From Gammaproteobacteria bacterium (GTDB lineage: Bacteria > Pseudomonadota > Gammaproteobacteria > JAJDOJ01): DNA of 14,423 nt. Made by a program: the position numbers and the translations under genes. Shown piece by piece: positions 1 to 9,040 of the stretch (within the stretch, counting starts at the first letter, position 1; the number at the start of each line of letters is the position of its first letter). The DNA lies in the NCBI GenBank assembly GCA_027030565.1, contig JALVEU010000094.1, positions 1 through 14,423 on the forward strand. Reading direction: 5' to 3'. The notes beneath the pieces were generated by a model. It did no database searches and was not told the DNA's origin. It saw only the letters and a list, made by a program, of their open reading frames with translations.

Positions 1-1
1 C

Positions 2-445
2 TATGCCGTACAGCTCATCCAGCAGCAGAAGGGGCGATCGCTGGAGAAGCTGTTGCCTGAGCCGCTTTCGGGCTGGGAGGTCGAGGAGACCACGTCCCAA
101 GCCGCAGGTGCCGCCATGTTCGGTGGCGGGGTCTCCGCGCAGCGCATCTACCGCAAGGGAGATGCCTACGTGACGGTGCTGATCGCCGCCGATTCGCCGC
201 TCATCCAGACCATGGTGGCGATGTTCGCCAACCCCATGATCGTGTCGTCCGACGGTGGTCGTCTGCAGCGCATCCAGCGCCAGAAGGCCATCGTGAAATA
301 CGACGAGGATGACCGCTCGGGTAGTATCAACATCGTGGTGGACCGGCGCTTCCTGGTCAACGTGGAGGGCTCGGACGTCTCGCAGGACGAGCTCGTGGCC
401 TATGCCCGGGCCATCGACTACAAGGCCCTGAAAGGCATGCCCTGA
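2..445 (+). CDS. Uncharacterised protein, 3' end of gene (5' end outside window)
   Basis: The frame is open from the first base of the window to TGA at 443-445, giving 147 residues of a C-terminus. A TTG at 53 is a possible start, but the coding pattern continues upstream (residues such as LIQQQKGRSLEKLLPEPLSGW), so I treat the gene as truncated by the window edge. Visible features are a glycine-rich AMFGGGVSAQRIYRKG stretch, alternating beta-like segments (VTVLIAAD, SINIVVDRRFLVNVEG) and a terminal helix (ELVAYARAIDYKALKGM). No catalytic motif or membrane segment is visible. The style is that of small periplasmic proteins of unknown function, but the signal peptide, if present, is off-window. 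It lies 80 nt before the exported transglutaminase-like gene on the same strand and may belong to that transcript. Family and function are not recognised. Confidence 0.75.
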   Translation, partial: YAVQLIQQQKGRSLEKLLPEPLSGWEVEETTSQAAGAAMFGGGVSAQRIYRKGDAYVTVLIAADSPLIQTMVAMFANPMIVSSDGGRLQRIQRQKAIVKYDEDDRSGSINIVVDRRFLVNVEGSDVSQDELVAYARAIDYKALKGMP

Positions 446-525
446 AGTCGCAGCCCGGCCTGGTGCCGGGGTTGGACCGGCGTCGGGCGGGGTGAGATCG
501 CGCAGGCGCTTCGCGTTCGGTTTCG

Positions 526-2778
526 ATGGCTGCAAGATTCTGGATCCGGATCTTCGCCGCAGGGCTCTGGGCGCTTGCTGTGGGCGGCGCCTGGCCTGTC
601 GCCGCGCAAGGTGCCTCCGGGCCCGGCGCGGAGGCCGCGGCGGGCTTCGTGCCGGGGCCCGCGTGGCAGGAGGCCTTGGCCGCCGCAGGCGATGGAGACG
701 AGCTGCAGGCGCTCTTCGAGACGGTGGCCCGGGGCGTGCGCTTCGCGCCCTATTCGGGCATCCTGCGCGGCGCCACGGGCACCGCTCTGGCCCGGCGCGG
801 CAACGCCCTGGACCAGGCGCTGCTCCTGCGCGCCTTGCTCGATCGGCGCGGCTATCGCACTCGCCTGGTCGAGGGCAGGCTCGACGAGGGCAACGCCCAC
901 GTGCTGCTGCGCGGCGCCTACCCGCCCGAGCTGCCCGCGTTCGCCTACGGCGAGGACTACGCGCCGTTCCGTCCGGAGGGGGCCGAGGCGCTTCTCGATA
1001 CGGTCGAGCGGCATTTCTGGGTCGAACTGGAGCAATCCGACGGCACTTGGCTGCCGCTGGACCCGTCGTTTCCGCGGGCGCGCATGGGCGAGGCCTACGC
1101 CGAGGCGCTCCGGCGCCACGACACGCCCGATGCGCGCTGGCGGCATCGGATCGCTATTCGGCTGCGCCAACAGACAGCCGACGGCCAGACCCGGACGCTG
1201 TTCGAGGAGGAGCGGCCGGTGGCCGCGCTGGGCTATGCGCCCGTGTTGCTGTCCCGCACCGCCGTGCCGCTGGAGCGGGCGGCCGCGGCGCCTCGCCGCG
1301 GGTCGGCGGCGCGGGTGTTCGGCGGCGCCCTGGGGGGTGCGCCGGCTGCGGAGGCACCTGCCGAGGCGCCGCCCCAAGCACTCGGAACCCGCTACCTGTG
1401 GCGCTGGCACGTGCCGGGCGGCGGCACGGGTGCCGCCACGCACGACGTGCTGGACGCCGAGCCGGGCACGGCGGTGGCGCGCCAGTGGCTGGAGCTGGCG
1501 TGGAAGCCCCCGGGGAGCCCCGAACGCCGCGTCGAACGGGTGCTGTTCGAGGCCGGGGAGGACGCCGAGCGGCCGCCGGCCTACCGGCGTGATGTGTTGG
1601 TGGTGTTGCCCGGTGCGGTGCGCCCCGAGGTAGCCGAGGCGGTGGAACGGCGCTTCGCCGCCTTGCCCCTGGAGCGCTGGAAGCCGTCGTCGGACGGCGG
1701 CGCGGATGCGGCCCGCCTGGGCGAAGCGCTGGAGGCCGATGCGGCGCTCAACGCCAATCTGTTGCAGACGTTGTTACTGCGTTTCGCCGCGGCCTCGGAC
1801 GACTTGACCGACCGCATCGCCTACACCAACGCCGTGGTGCCGTTGCGCACCGTTCCGCGGGTTCTGATCGCCTCGGTGGAGGGTACGGGCGACGCCCTGC
1901 GTCTGGACCTGGACCTGCGGCTGGACGAGGTGGAGGCGCTGCCCTATCCAGGCGCGCCGGCCGCGGTGCGCCGGCTGTTCCAGATGGGGCGGGGGTTCGC
2001 GGAGTCGGTGGTCGAAGGCGCCGTGCTGCCGGCCGGCACGGTCCGGCGGGCGGTCACTACCGCCGAGCTCATGCGCGAGGCGCAGGGCCAGGGGATTCCG
2101 CTGCGGGTGGTGGACGAGCGGAATGTGGCCGACTTCGTGGCGCGGGCGGGGCTGCCTGAGCCGACGGCGCGGCATCTCAGGGCCTCGGTGGGGGAGGGCT
2201 GGGAGGCGGTGATCTCGGCGCGGGCGGTAGAGATCGCCGGCGCGCCCCGCTGGGGCTGGTGGCGGATCGAGCGCGCCAGCGGCCGGACCATCGGCGTGAT
2301 GGACACGGGTCTGCACGCGGCGACGGTCGAATACGGCCTGTCCAGCCGGGACATCGGCCTCAGCCCGCGCATGGGATTCGCAGTCGGCCTGATCAACGGC
2401 GCGCAGAGCACCCTGTTCGCCATCTCCGGGCTGTTGCTCCAGTACGGCGTGACGTCCGAGGCCATGCTGAAGGAGGTCAAGGCCTATCTGGATGCCGTGC
2501 TGTGCCGCACCTGCCCGAAGGCCGAGGCCAAGGCCAGCGCCGGCAGCGAGGTCTCCGGCTACTGCCTCAAGTTCGAGGTGGAGACCCCGAGCAGCCGCTC
2601 GGCCAAGGCGCGCTTCGATTTCTGCGAGAAGTACGTGGACGGGTTCAAGTGCGCGGCCGGCCTGCTGATCGCGGGCCTGGCCGGCGTGCAGCCCGAGGTC
2701 AAGGCGGGGGTCGGTCTGTCCTACGAGGCCGGGTGCCGCAAGGGCGACCTGAGGTATGAGCGCAAGGACAAGTTCTAG
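526..2778 (+). CDS. Exported transglutaminase-like protein with catalytic Cys replaced (probable pseudoenzyme)
   Basis: This is a 750-aa protein with a signal peptide (about residues 1-28: basic start, hydrophobic core, PVAAQG cleavage region). ATG 526 is the first possible start after an in-frame TGA at 493, although no good Shine-Dalgarno precedes it. Residues about 85-185 match the transglutaminase/papain-like core. The block RGNALDQALLLRALL is followed by RTRLVEG, then HFWVEL with His163, then WLPLDPSFP with Asp179. In active members the first block is G-x-C-x-D-x-A; here the Cys position is Ala94 (GCC at 805-807). His and Asp are kept, so binding is likelier than catalysis. Residues about 280-600 are of unclear fold. 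The C-terminus (about 655-745) has six Cys, including a CRTC pair at 660/663, suggesting disulfides in an exported domain. The end overlaps the next gene by 23 nt, implying cotranscription. The exact role is unknown. Confidence 0.85.
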   Translation: MAARFWIRIFAAGLWALAVGGAWPVAAQGASGPGAEAAAGFVPGPAWQEALAAAGDGDELQALFETVARGVRFAPYSGILRGATGTALARRGNALDQALLLRALLDRRGYRTRLVEGRLDEGNAHVLLRGAYPPELPAFAYGEDYAPFRPEGAEALLDTVERHFWVELEQSDGTWLPLDPSFPRARMGEAYAEALRRHDTPDARWRHRIAIRLRQQTADGQTRTLFEEERPVAALGYAPVLLSRTAVPLERAAAAPRRGSAARVFGGALGGAPAAEAPAEAPPQALGTRYLWRWHVPGGGTGAATHDVLDAEPGTAVARQWLELAWKPPGSPERRVERVLFEAGEDAERPPAYRRDVLVVLPGAVRPEVAEAVERRFAALPLERWKPSSDGGADAARLGEALEADAALNANLLQTLLLRFAAASDDLTDRIAYTNAVVPLRTVPRVLIASVEGTGDALRLDLDLRLDEVEALPYPGAPAAVRRLFQMGRGFAESVVEGAVLPAGTVRRAVTTAELMREAQGQGIPLRVVDERNVADFVARAGLPEPTARHLRASVGEGWEAVISARAVEIAGAPRWGWWRIERASGRTIGVMDTGLHAATVEYGLSSRDIGLSPRMGFAVGLINGAQSTLFAISGLLLQYGVTSEAMLKEVKAYLDAVLCRTCPKAEAKASAGSEVSGYCLKFEVETPSSRSAKARFDFCEKYVDGFKCAAGLLIAGLAGVQPEVKAGVGLSYEAGCRKGDLRYERKDKF

Positions 2779-5700
2779 CGCGGCGCTCGCTTGGGCCGCG
2801 CTCGCCCTGATCGGCGCGGTGTCCGCCAGCGTGGAGGATACGGTCTACCGGGGCGAGGCGACCCACTACCCGGCGCCGACCGCGGTCGTCACCGTGCCGC
2901 GCGCGGCGCAGGACACACCCGCGTCGCCGGTGCTGGACCCGGGACGGCTGGCCGAGGCCGCGCGGGGCAGCGCCAACGGGGCCGTGCGGGTGCGGGTGAC
3001 CGGCGCCCGGGTCGCCGGGCGCGCCGAGGGCGACGTCCTGCTGGACTTCACCACCGAGTGGCAGAACGTGCACCCGCCGGCCCGTGTCCGGCGGGGTGCG
3101 CTGGAGGGCAAGGCGGACCGTACCATGGGGGCCGGGGGGCTGCTGGGCGGGGGATGGCGAGCCGCCGGCGGCGGTGCTGGGTCCGATACCGTGCTGCGCG
3201 ACGTGGCCTACCGGATCCCCCGTTGGGGGGATCACGTGGTGCTGCTGGCCGACGGCGTGGCCGTGCCCCTGGATCCCGCCTCGGCCCGCTTGCCGGACGG
3301 CGCGGATCCGGCCGCCGGCATGACGCTGGCCCGCCGTCACGACACGCGCCGGGTGCGGTTCCGGTTCCGCGTCCCGGAGCGCAGCCGGTGGATCGCCCTG
3401 CACCTGTTCGACTACGCCAACGGCCACGTCACGCTGCCGCTCAAGGGGGATCCGGACCCGGGGGGAACATCCGCGACCCTTGCAGGCGATACGGCGGGAC
3501 CGCTCGTCCTGGCCCTGGACGATCCGCCCGGGCGGGTGGTCTCGGCCGAGGCGCCCGCCGGCTGGCGCCGCCTGACCGTGCGCTTGCTGGGCCGCAGTCT
3601 CGTCAAGCGGCGCGGCAAGGGCTCCATCGTGCAAGTCGGACGCGACGCGCTCTGGCTGCAGGACGGCCGGGGCTTTCTCCATGGGGCCGCGCCCGCGACC
3701 ATGGACCCGTTGCGCTTCTTCCCCGAGTACCCGACTCGCGTCGAGGCGCACTTCCTCCTGCCGGAGGGCGCCCGGCCGGCGCGGATGCTGCTGCGCGCAG
3801 GCGAACGGGCCTTAGCACTCGACTGGCCGGGCGCGGCCGAGCCCGCGCTGCCCGAGGCCGCGGCCCGCTGGCGGGATGGTGAGCTGGCCGAGTTCGCGCT
3901 GCTGGGGGTGGCCGAACACGCGGGCGCCCGGGTGCTCGATCTGGCCGTGCACAACCTGGCGGCTGGCAAGGGCCTGGAGCTGGACCTCGGGCGGCAGTTC
4001 CGGCTGACGCGCGCGGGCACGTCGCTACGGCCCGATCGCCGCAAGACGGCGGCGCTCGTTCATGGCGCGCCGGACCGGCTGGTGGTGCCGCCCGGCGCCG
4101 TGGTCCGTTTCCTGGTGGCTTTCCCGGCACGCGCCGGGGACGAGTGGCGGCTGGACTACCGGGGATTTCGGCAGCGGCATCGCCAGGCACTGGCGGCCCC
4201 GCCCGCGATCCCGGAGACCGTGCTGGCGACGCGGCTCGCGTTCGCCGAGGTGCCCGAACCGTCTCCGCAGAAGCGGGTGCCGGCCCCATCGCGATCTGCG
4301 TGGAAGACGGCCCGTTGGCCGGCGGCCGAGGCGGGCGGACTCACCGGAGAGACGAAGGCCCCGCCGCCGCGCGGCGGCCCGGCCAGGCCAGCCGCCGCGG
4401 CGCAAAGCGGCCTCGAAGGGTTCGAGGTGGTCGAGGAGGTCGAGCCCAACGACGAGCCGGCCCGGGCGATGCCGGTGCAGGGCGACCGCCCGCGCGCGGT
4501 GCGGGGGCGGCTGGAGGCGCGCGAAAAGCGGCGGGACGAGGACCACTTCGTGCTGCAGACCGGGGGCGCGCCCCAGCTCTGGGACGTGGTGGTTGAGGGG
4601 CGCGGTGTGGGCGAGCTGGGCTACCTGGACCCCGGGGGCCGCATGGCGGCCCGGGCCCGGGCGCGGCGGGAGGCGCCGGCCCGGCTCGCCGGCCTCTACC
4701 TGCTGCCCGGGCGCCACCGCTTCCAGGTAACGGCCGCCAGCCGCAAGGGCGGGGACTACGTGCTGCGTTTCCTGCCGCGCGGGGTGCCCGACCCGTCCGC
4801 GGAGCGCGAGCCCAACGATGCGGTGGACCGCGCCCAGCCTGTCGTCTTCGGGCGGCGTTACCGGGGCGTGCTCACGCCGGGGGACGAGGATCGCTACCGC
4901 TTCTGGCTGGATGCCGCCGCCCGCATCCGCCTGCACCTGGAGGCCGGGCCTGGCGGCTCCGTGCGGGCAAGCCTGGGCGACGAGGCGCGGCGGCGGGACG
5001 TGCTCCGGCTCGATCGGCGCCGAAACGACAGCGGCGTCGCGGTGCGGGAGGTCCAGCTCGCCCACGGCGACTACACGCTGCGCGTGCGCGGCGATCCGGG
5101 AGACTACGCCTTCCGCCTGGAGCGGCACCCGCCCTGGGCGCCCGAAGGCCCGGAGGCGGCGGTGTTGGCGCTGCGGTTCTTGGATGCCCCGCCCACCTGG
5201 GCCGCCTTCGAGGACCGGGGACAGGCGGCCACCGTGCGGCTCGAGATTGTCAACCGCGGCGCGCAGCCCCGCGCGCTGCACTTGAAGGGTTGGTTCAGCC
5301 GCTGGGATTGGCAGGCGGTCCCGGAGGACGACACCCTGCGGCTCGAGGCCGGCGGCGCGGCCGCCGTGCCCGTGCGGATCCTGGCCCCGCCGGACATCCC
5401 CTCCGGCGAGCCGGTGGAACTTTGGCTGGGCGTGGCGGACGGCGAGACGGTACAGGCGGCCGCACGGCTGGCCATGCCGGTCGTGTGCGGCGCCGAAGTG
5501 CAGGGTCCCCGCGACGTGTGGCCGGTGCCCGAGCCGCTGCGCGGTGGACTGGACGTCGCCTGGCGGGCGCTGGGTGCGCGGCTCGTCGGTGGCGGTGACG
5601 CCAGGAAGGCCGGCCCGCTCATCGACGGTCTCACCACGCCGCCGGGCGCGCGCTGGCGATGGGACCCGAAGAAGGACCCCGCCCCCGAGGTCACGGTGCG

Positions 5701-8227
5701 CCTGGCCGGAGAGGCGCCGGTGCCGGTGGCCGGTTTCCTGTTCCATCCCATGGGTTGCGACGGGCGGGAGATGCCGGGGCGGTTCGAGGTGCTGCTCTCC
5801 CAGGACGGGGAGCGCTTCCAGTCCGTGCTGACGGGTCGTCTCGCCGACCGGGCCGTGGAGCAGGCCTTCGTGCTGGATGCGCCGGTGCCGGCGCGCAGCG
5901 CCCGGCTGCGCATGCTGGATGCCGCCGTGGAGGCGGGAAGCGTGCGCACCGTCTGCCTGGGCGAGTGGAAGGTGGTGGCCGCACCCGACTACGCCCCGAG
6001 CGCCTCGGGCTTCGATCTGGCCGATGCCGCCCTCGGCGGGCACCTGGTCTGGGCCGCGCCCCATTTCGACGCCGGGCCCATGCTGCGCGACGACGAACGG
6101 ATCCTGCGGGCCCGGGCGGACGGGCAGGGGCGGCTCACCTGGGTGCTCGGCTTCCACCACGATCGGGCGGCACGGGTGACGGCCCTGGTGTGGCGCGACT
6201 GGCCGGAGAAGGCGCGCCGGGGCGACCCGGCCATCGAACGGGTGCGGGTCAGCTTCAGCACCGAGAGCCCCCTGGGGCCCTGGCGGGGCGCGCGCGACTG
6301 GACGGTCGCAGGCCAAGGCCCGGCGCGCTTGGCCTTGGATGCGCCTGTTTGGGCTCGTTTCGTGCGCTTCGAGGCCCGCGGCCTCGAACCCGGCCGGTAC
6401 CATGTCCTGCCCGCGCGGCTGTCCGTGTTCGAGGCCCCGCCGGGGGCCGAGGGGTATCGTTCCATCCTGGGCGAGTGGGGACACTACCGCCAGCGCGCCC
6501 AGTACGAGGCCGTGCGTGAGACCGTGCCGGAGACCGGCGAGAACCGGCAGGGGACGCGCGAGCGGCCGGTGGCCCTGCGAGCGGGGGTGGCCGTGCCGGG
6601 GCGGGTGCGGTTGGGCGCGGACGAGGACTGGTATCGGCTGGAGGTCCCCGCCGGGCGGACGCTGCTCGAGCTGCGGCTCGAGAGCGATGCGGTGTTCCGG
6701 CTCGCCCCGACGCTCTTCGACGAGGCGGGCGACAAGGTCCCCTGGCTGAAGGCGGAGACGGCCGGCGGCGCGACCGTCTACCAGGCGCAGGTCGCCCCCG
6801 GCGGCTACCGCCTGCGCGTGCGCGAATTGCCCCGGTCGGTGGTGGTGGCCTGGGACCAGAGCGGCAGCGTGGCGGACTACCATCCCGTCATCCATCGGGC
6901 GCTCGCACGCTTCGCCCGGTCCATCGCCCCGCAGGCCGAATACCTGAACTTCCTGCCCTTCGCCGACACGCCCCGGCTGCTGCTGGAAGCAGGGTCCGAC
7001 CAGACCGAACACCTGCTGCGGGCGCTCAACGACTACGACCGCAGGGATTCGTCCAGCCGGGCCGAGACCAACCTCATCGCCGCCGCCGAGGCCCTGGCCA
7101 AGCGGCGCGGCGAGCGCATCGTCGTGGTGATCACGGACGCCGAATCCGGCGAGGAAGCGACCCGGACCGAGCCCCTGTGGCGGGCGCTGGCCGAGGCGCG
7201 GCCGCGTATCTTCAGCATCGAGCTGCACCGTGGCGACCAGGCGCGTGGCCAGCAGGACCGCATGCAGGACTGGGCGATGGCCAACCGGGGCCGCTACGAC
7301 TTCTTCCGCGAGCCGGCCGACCTGGATGCGGCCCTGGCGCGGGCCCTGTGCAAGGTGCGCCGGCCGGCCCGGTACACCGTGGCGGCGCAGTTCGCCCGCG
7401 CCGAACCCGGGCGGTTGCGGCTGGCGCCCAGCCGGCGCGCGGCCGCCGGCGCCATCGAGCTGATCCTGGACGCCTCGGGGAGCATGTACAAGCGGCTTGC
7501 GGGCGGACGCACGCGCATCGACGCGGCCAAGGCCGCCGTCATCGACCTGGTGCGCAACGTCATTCCCCCCGGCACCCCGGTGGCCCTGCGCGTCTATGGT
7601 CACAAGGCGCCGCGCAGTTGCCGCACGGATCTCGAAGTCCCGCTCTCGCCCTTGGATCCCGCACGCGTCGAACGCGTGGTGCGGCGCATCCGGCCCCAGG
7701 ATCGCTCCCGCACGCCGCTGGCCGCCTCCATCCGCCAGGTGGCGCAGGATCTGGCGGGGGCCGAGGGCCGCAGGCTGGTGCTCTTGTTCACCGACGGCAA
7801 GGAGTCCTGCGGGGGCGACCCGGAGGCGGCCATCCGCGCGCTTCAGGCCCAGGGGGTCGAGGTGGAACTCAACATCGTCGGGCTGGCCATCCAGGACCAG
7901 GCCGCCCGAAGCGCCTTCGAGCGCTGGGCCGCGGTCGGCGGCGGGCGCTACTTCCAGGCTGACGACGCCGAGACGCTGGCCGAAGCGATGAAGGCGGCGC
8001 TGCAGCCCCGGTTCGAGGTGATGGACGCGGCCGGAAAGGTGGTCGCCCGTGGCACCGTGGGCGGCGAGGCGGTGGAGCTGGCGCCCGGCACCTACCGCGT
8101 GCAGGTCTCCGCTGCCCCGCCCGTGAGCCTGGAGGCCGTGGTCGTCCAACCGGGCCGGGAGACGGTGCTCGCGCTGGACCCGTCTCCGGCCGATTCCGCC
8201 CAACCCACCAAAGGAGGAACGCCATGA
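2756..8227 (+). CDS. Giant exported protein with PPC-like, discoidin-like and two VWA domains
   Basis: This is an 1823-aa protein with a signal peptide (about residues 1-24, cleavage near VSA). ATG 2756 lies inside the preceding gene, with AAGGG about 11 nt upstream. Inferred domain order: novel beta-rich N-terminal regions (about 25-245 and 350-465); a Pro/Ala-rich linker (about 470-557); two pre-peptidase C-terminal-like domains, each opening with EPND (E563 and E685); an Ig/NEW3-like stretch (about 795-915); two discoidin-like beta domains (about 920-1240); a third PPC-like domain (about 1245-1360); VWA1 (about 1362-1530); VWA2 (about 1565-1755); and a short beta C-terminus. Both VWA domains keep a full MIDAS: D1367, S1369, S1371, T1438, D1461, and D1572, S1574, S1576, T1653, D1680. 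These domains usually bind metal-dependent partners or glycans. I see no protease or other catalytic motif and no membrane anchor after the signal peptide. It probably acts as an extracytoplasmic scaffold or adhesin-like protein, but this is inference. Confidence 0.87.
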   Translation: MSARTSSSAALAWAALALIGAVSASVEDTVYRGEATHYPAPTAVVTVPRAAQDTPASPVLDPGRLAEAARGSANGAVRVRVTGARVAGRAEGDVLLDFTTEWQNVHPPARVRRGALEGKADRTMGAGGLLGGGWRAAGGGAGSDTVLRDVAYRIPRWGDHVVLLADGVAVPLDPASARLPDGADPAAGMTLARRHDTRRVRFRFRVPERSRWIALHLFDYANGHVTLPLKGDPDPGGTSATLAGDTAGPLVLALDDPPGRVVSAEAPAGWRRLTVRLLGRSLVKRRGKGSIVQVGRDALWLQDGRGFLHGAAPATMDPLRFFPEYPTRVEAHFLLPEGARPARMLLRAGERALALDWPGAAEPALPEAAARWRDGELAEFALLGVAEHAGARVLDLAVHNLAAGKGLELDLGRQFRLTRAGTSLRPDRRKTAALVHGAPDRLVVPPGAVVRFLVAFPARAGDEWRLDYRGFRQRHRQALAAPPAIPETVLATRLAFAEVPEPSPQKRVPAPSRSAWKTARWPAAEAGGLTGETKAPPPRGGPARPAAAAQSGLEGFEVVEEVEPNDEPARAMPVQGDRPRAVRGRLEAREKRRDEDHFVLQTGGAPQLWDVVVEGRGVGELGYLDPGGRMAARARARREAPARLAGLYLLPGRHRFQVTAASRKGGDYVLRFLPRGVPDPSAEREPNDAVDRAQPVVFGRRYRGVLTPGDEDRYRFWLDAAARIRLHLEAGPGGSVRASLGDEARRRDVLRLDRRRNDSGVAVREVQLAHGDYTLRVRGDPGDYAFRLERHPPWAPEGPEAAVLALRFLDAPPTWAAFEDRGQAATVRLEIVNRGAQPRALHLKGWFSRWDWQAVPEDDTLRLEAGGAAAVPVRILAPPDIPSGEPVELWLGVADGETVQAAARLAMPVVCGAEVQGPRDVWPVPEPLRGGLDVAWRALGARLVGGGDARKAGPLIDGLTTPPGARWRWDPKKDPAPEVTVRLAGEAPVPVAGFLFHPMGCDGREMPGRFEVLLSQDGERFQSVLTGRLADRAVEQAFVLDAPVPARSARLRMLDAAVEAGSVRTVCLGEWKVVAAPDYAPSASGFDLADAALGGHLVWAAPHFDAGPMLRDDERILRARADGQGRLTWVLGFHHDRAARVTALVWRDWPEKARRGDPAIERVRVSFSTESPLGPWRGARDWTVAGQGPARLALDAPVWARFVRFEARGLEPGRYHVLPARLSVFEAPPGAEGYRSILGEWGHYRQRAQYEAVRETVPETGENRQGTRERPVALRAGVAVPGRVRLGADEDWYRLEVPAGRTLLELRLESDAVFRLAPTLFDEAGDKVPWLKAETAGGATVYQAQVAPGGYRLRVRELPRSVVVAWDQSGSVADYHPVIHRALARFARSIAPQAEYLNFLPFADTPRLLLEAGSDQTEHLLRALNDYDRRDSSSRAETNLIAAAEALAKRRGERIVVVITDAESGEEATRTEPLWRALAEARPRIFSIELHRGDQARGQQDRMQDWAMANRGRYDFFREPADLDAALARALCKVRRPARYTVAAQFARAEPGRLRLAPSRRAAAGAIELILDASGSMYKRLAGGRTRIDAAKAAVIDLVRNVIPPGTPVALRVYGHKAPRSCRTDLEVPLSPLDPARVERVVRRIRPQDRSRTPLAASIRQVAQDLAGAEGRRLVLLFTDGKESCGGDPEAAIRALQAQGVEVELNIVGLAIQDQAARSAFERWAAVGGGRYFQADDAETLAEAMKAALQPRFEVMDAAGKVVARGTVGGEAVELAPGTYRVQVSAAPPVSLEAVVVQPGRETVLALDPSPADSAQPTKGGTP
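8212..8218 (+). promoter_or_regulatory. Strong ribosome binding site inside the VWA gene end
   Basis: AGGAGGA lies 5 nt before ATG 8224 and within the last codons of the preceding gene. It is one of the best Shine-Dalgarno matches in the window. It fixes the start of the 252-aa gene at the ATGA overlap and suggests that the third protein is made efficiently and stays coupled to translation of the giant protein. Confidence 0.8.
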
Positions 8228-8982
8228 GAGCCTTGTTTCTGACCCTCGTTCTCATCGCCCTGGCACCCGCCGTGGTGCATGCCGGTTTCCAACAGTTCAC
8301 CATCGAGTTCAAGGGCAAGGGCAAGCCCGGCGGGGAGCTGGAGGCGCGGAAAGTGGTGGTCAGCATGGATGGCGACCGCATGCGATATGAAGTGGAGACG
8401 ACCGCCGGAGACCACCTGGTCAGTATCTACAGGAAGCAGGGCGGGCAGGTGGTGGGCCTCATGCTGCGGCCTGAACACAAGCGCTATGTGCGCGTGCCGA
8501 TGGAGGGCACGTCCATCCAACGCATCCTCGACCTTGCCCCCGGCGACGACTTTCCCTGCGCGCCGGAGGCGCGGTGCACAAGGATCGGTCGGGACCGGAT
8601 TCTCGGTTACGAAGTCACCGGTTGGCGCGAGAGCGGGCCGGACGGCACGGTGACCCTGTGGTACAGCCCTGCACTCGGCTATGCGCTCAGGACCGACAGC
8701 GAGGGCGAGGTGCTCGAGGCCGTGCGCGTCATCGACAAGGCCCCACCCGCCGACCGTTTCGAGATCCCGGCCGGCTGGACCGAATACGATCCCATGCGCT
8801 CGGCGCCTGGTGGCTGGGGGATGCCGGGGGCATCGGCGTCTCCCACCGAGGCGCCGGCGCCGCCGGATGCAGGTGACACCGGTGGCTTCGTGGAAGAGGT
8901 GGCCGATGATGCGATCGACACGGCGAAACAGGAGGCCAGGCAGGGGATTCGGGATGCGATCCGCGGCCTGTTCGGTCGGTGA
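8224..8982 (+). CDS. Exported DUF4412-like beta-rich protein
   Basis: This is a 252-aa protein with a clear signal peptide (MRALFLTLVLIALAPAVVHA, cleavage after residue 20). The start is fixed by an AGGAGGA site and an ATGA overlap with the stop of the VWA gene. The mature part alternates short strands (KVVVSMDGDRMRYEVE, LVSIYRKQGGQVVGLMLRPEHKRYVRV), a pattern typical of DUF4412 and LolA/LppX-like exported proteins: a statement that the molecule is marked, followed by 'what the user sees in the salt' style strands around a central pocket. Two Cys (CAPEARC, about residues 116-122) could form a small disulfide loop. A Pro/Ala/Gly-rich linker (about 190-220) leads to an amphipathic C-terminal helix (about 226-252). 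It probably serves as a periplasmic partner of the upstream proteins. The family assignment comes from the pattern only and is tentative. Confidence 0.8.
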   Translation: MRALFLTLVLIALAPAVVHAGFQQFTIEFKGKGKPGGELEARKVVVSMDGDRMRYEVETTAGDHLVSIYRKQGGQVVGLMLRPEHKRYVRVPMEGTSIQRILDLAPGDDFPCAPEARCTRIGRDRILGYEVTGWRESGPDGTVTLWYSPALGYALRTDSEGEVLEAVRVIDKAPPADRFEIPAGWTEYDPMRSAPGGWGMPGASASPTEAPAPPDAGDTGGFVEEVADDAIDTAKQEARQGIRDAIRGLFGR

Positions 8983-9040
8983 TCCTGCACCTCACGGCTG
9001 TCTCGGGCCGGAGAAGGGGCAACCGGGTTCCACGCACCAT

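Noticed and set aside
454..470. CCCGGC / GCCGGG hairpin after the first gene as a terminator
   Set aside because: The stem is only 6 bp and is not followed by a T-run. Such GC pairs are common by chance at this base composition.
418..1443. A 341-codon - strand open frame opposite the transglutaminase-like gene
   Set aside because: Arg/Gly/Pro-rich shadow with no motif. The + strand protein has a signal peptide and recognisable transglutaminase-core blocks.
4025..8203. A 1392-codon open frame on the - strand opposite the giant VWA gene
   Set aside because: It mirrors the GC-biased codon pattern of the real gene. Its translation is rich in Gly, Arg, His and Pro with no domain or signal peptide. 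The + strand frame has a signal peptide and clear VWA motifs.
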